In this document: piece after piece, positions 63,239 through 64,000 of the stretch | Position numbering within the stretch: the first letter of the stretch is position 1 | Layout: the number at the start of each line of letters is the position of its first letter | Assembly (NCBI RefSeq): GCF_004358165.1 | Contig: NZ_SMTG01000007.1 | Span: forward strand, 1 to 64,000 | Length of the DNA: 64,000 bases | Origin: Luteimonas terrae | GTDB lineage: Bacteria > Pseudomonadota > Gammaproteobacteria > Xanthomonadales > Xanthomonadaceae | Reading direction: 5' to 3' | Made by a program: the position numbers and the translations under genes | The notes under the pieces: model-generated | What the model was told of the DNA's origin: nothing | The model's database searches: none | What the model saw: the letters and a program-made list of their open reading frames with translations, nothing else

Positions 63239-64000
63239 TCACTCCAGCGGCGTGTCGTCCAGATAGGTGTAACCGGTGAGTCCGGCTTCCAGCGCGTCCT
63301 TGAGCCGCTGCGACTCGTCGGCGGCCAAAGACGCGTCGTCGACCAGCGTGGTGTAGCGCGCGCGCAGGTCGTCCAGGCGGTAGCCCACGTAGTCGAGCAT
63401 CACGTCGGTGGTGTCGCCGCGACGCTGCTGCGCGACCGCGATGCCGTCGCCCTCGATCCTCACCTCCACCGCGTCGGTATCGCCGAACAGGTTGTGGATG
63501 TCGCCGAGGATTTCCTGGTAGGCGCCGACCATGAAGAAGCCAAGCCGGTACTGCTCGCCGGGCCTGAGCGGATGCAGCGGCAGCGAGGTGTCGAGGTCCT
63601 CGTTCTCGACGTAGGTGTCGATTTTGCCGTCCGAATCGCAGGTCAGATCGGCGATCACGCCGCGGCGCTCGGGCAGTTCGTCGAGGCGCTCGATCGGCAC
63701 GATGGGAAACACCTGGTCGATCGCCCACACGTCGGGCATCGATTCGAACACGCTGAAATTCACGAAGTACTTGTCGACCAGGCGCTCGTTGAGTTCGTCG
63801 AGCAGCGGGCGGTGGCTCTTCTCGTCGAAGGTCAGGCGCGCGCGCACGGCATGTGCGATCGCATAGAACAGATCGTCGATGCGCGCGCGATGCACGAGAT
63901 CGAGCTGGCCCAGCGCATACAGCGCCAGACCTTCGGCGTGCTGGTGCTGCGCCTCGTGGAACAGTTCGACCGCCGGACGCGAGGTCAGCTCGCCGTGCAG
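63239..64000 (-). CDS. speA: Biosynthetic arginine decarboxylase, 3' part
   Basis: The right window edge cuts the gene; the readable part is the C-terminal 253 residues (ALYALGQLDLVHRARI, YFVNFSVFESMPDVWAIDQ, QILG-type end DDTPLE). SpeA makes agmatine, the first step of putrescine synthesis from arginine. PLP-binding motifs lie outside the window. Confidence 0.9.
   Translation of the reverse strand: MHGELTSRPAVELFHEAQHQHAEGLALYALGQLDLVHRARIDDLFYAIAHAVRARLTFDEKSHRPLLDELNERLVDKYFVNFSVFESMPDVWAIDQVFPIVPIERLDELPERRGVIADLTCDSDGKIDTYVENEDLDTSLPLHPLRPGEQYRLGFFMVGAYQEILGDIHNLFGDTDAVEVRIEGDGIAVAQQRRGDTTDVMLDYVGYRLDDLRARYTTLVDDASLAADESQRLKDALEAGLTGYTYLDDTPLE

Noticed and set aside
1-64000. CRISPR array
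   Set aside because: Repeats are dispersed REP elements without regular spacers; no cas genes.
1-64000. Prophage or insertion sequences
   Set aside because: No integrase, transposase, terminase or tail genes recognised.

Overview
The window is chromosomal DNA from a very G+C-rich gammaproteobacterium, most likely of the Xanthomonadaceae/Lysobacteraceae (Luteimonas/Lysobacter-like). Supporting signs are an mlaFEDCB-mlaA operon, the recC-recB-recD order, argS followed by a SPOR (FtsN-like) gene, TonB-like proline-rich proteins, several genes whose only -10 box lies 7-10 bases before the start codon, and many intergenic REP-type inverted repeats. This is inference from gene content; I could not search a database.

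Layout. 1-432: tandemly duplicated REP block. 433-8489: rhomboid protease, GGDEF diguanylate cyclase, a TerC/Alx-type metal transporter behind a yybP-ykoY riboswitch, rlmI, an NHL/M23 fusion protein and a Tat-exported aldo/keto reductase. 8490-12908: lipoprotein hydrolase, VOC and DUF1653 genes, small membrane protein, rmuC, glutathione peroxidase. 13108-17348: complete Mla phospholipid-transport operon (mlaF, E, D, C, B, A, all on the minus strand). 17617-20205: large orphan protein. 20303-29542: recC, recB and recD, with a REP pair inserted between recB and recD. 29707-38106: accessory stretch with a DUF4329 protein and small periplasmic partner, a membrane-anchored Mrr-type nuclease, an Excalibur protein, a low-G+C fused restriction-modification gene bounded by imperfect direct repeats, an ankyrin lipoprotein and an effector-like lipase. 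38628-49293: ordinary metabolic and regulatory genes (OsmC, a methyltransferase, YdeI-like, barstar-like, SDR plus LysR, glycosyltransferase, DbpA-type helicase). 49365-49980: a frameshifted DUF559 nuclease gene between inverted REP arms. 50001-64000: ygiC-ygiB pair, serine hydrolase, folE, TSUP permease, argS-SPOR, ICMT-like methyltransferase, UPF0149/SEC-C protein, SDR, EF-hand proteins, MBL hydrolase and the 3' part of speA.

Working together: the Mla genes form a retrograde lipid-transport machine; RecBCD repairs double-strand breaks, with RmuC as a further recombination protein; TerC and its riboswitch form a Mn/pH-responsive unit; LysR and the SDR/SnoaL pair form a divergent regulatory unit.

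The most interesting possible new biology is threefold. Three unlinked orphan genes (862-aa protein, DUF4329 protein, lipase) carry no signal peptide and share an upstream element of the form ACT(T)AGGG-CCCC 50-70 bases before their starts, as if they were a small effector regulon. A DUF559 nuclease gene lies inside the same inverted REP arms that elsewhere are separated only by a short spacer. A single-gene restriction-modification island has direct-repeat edges.
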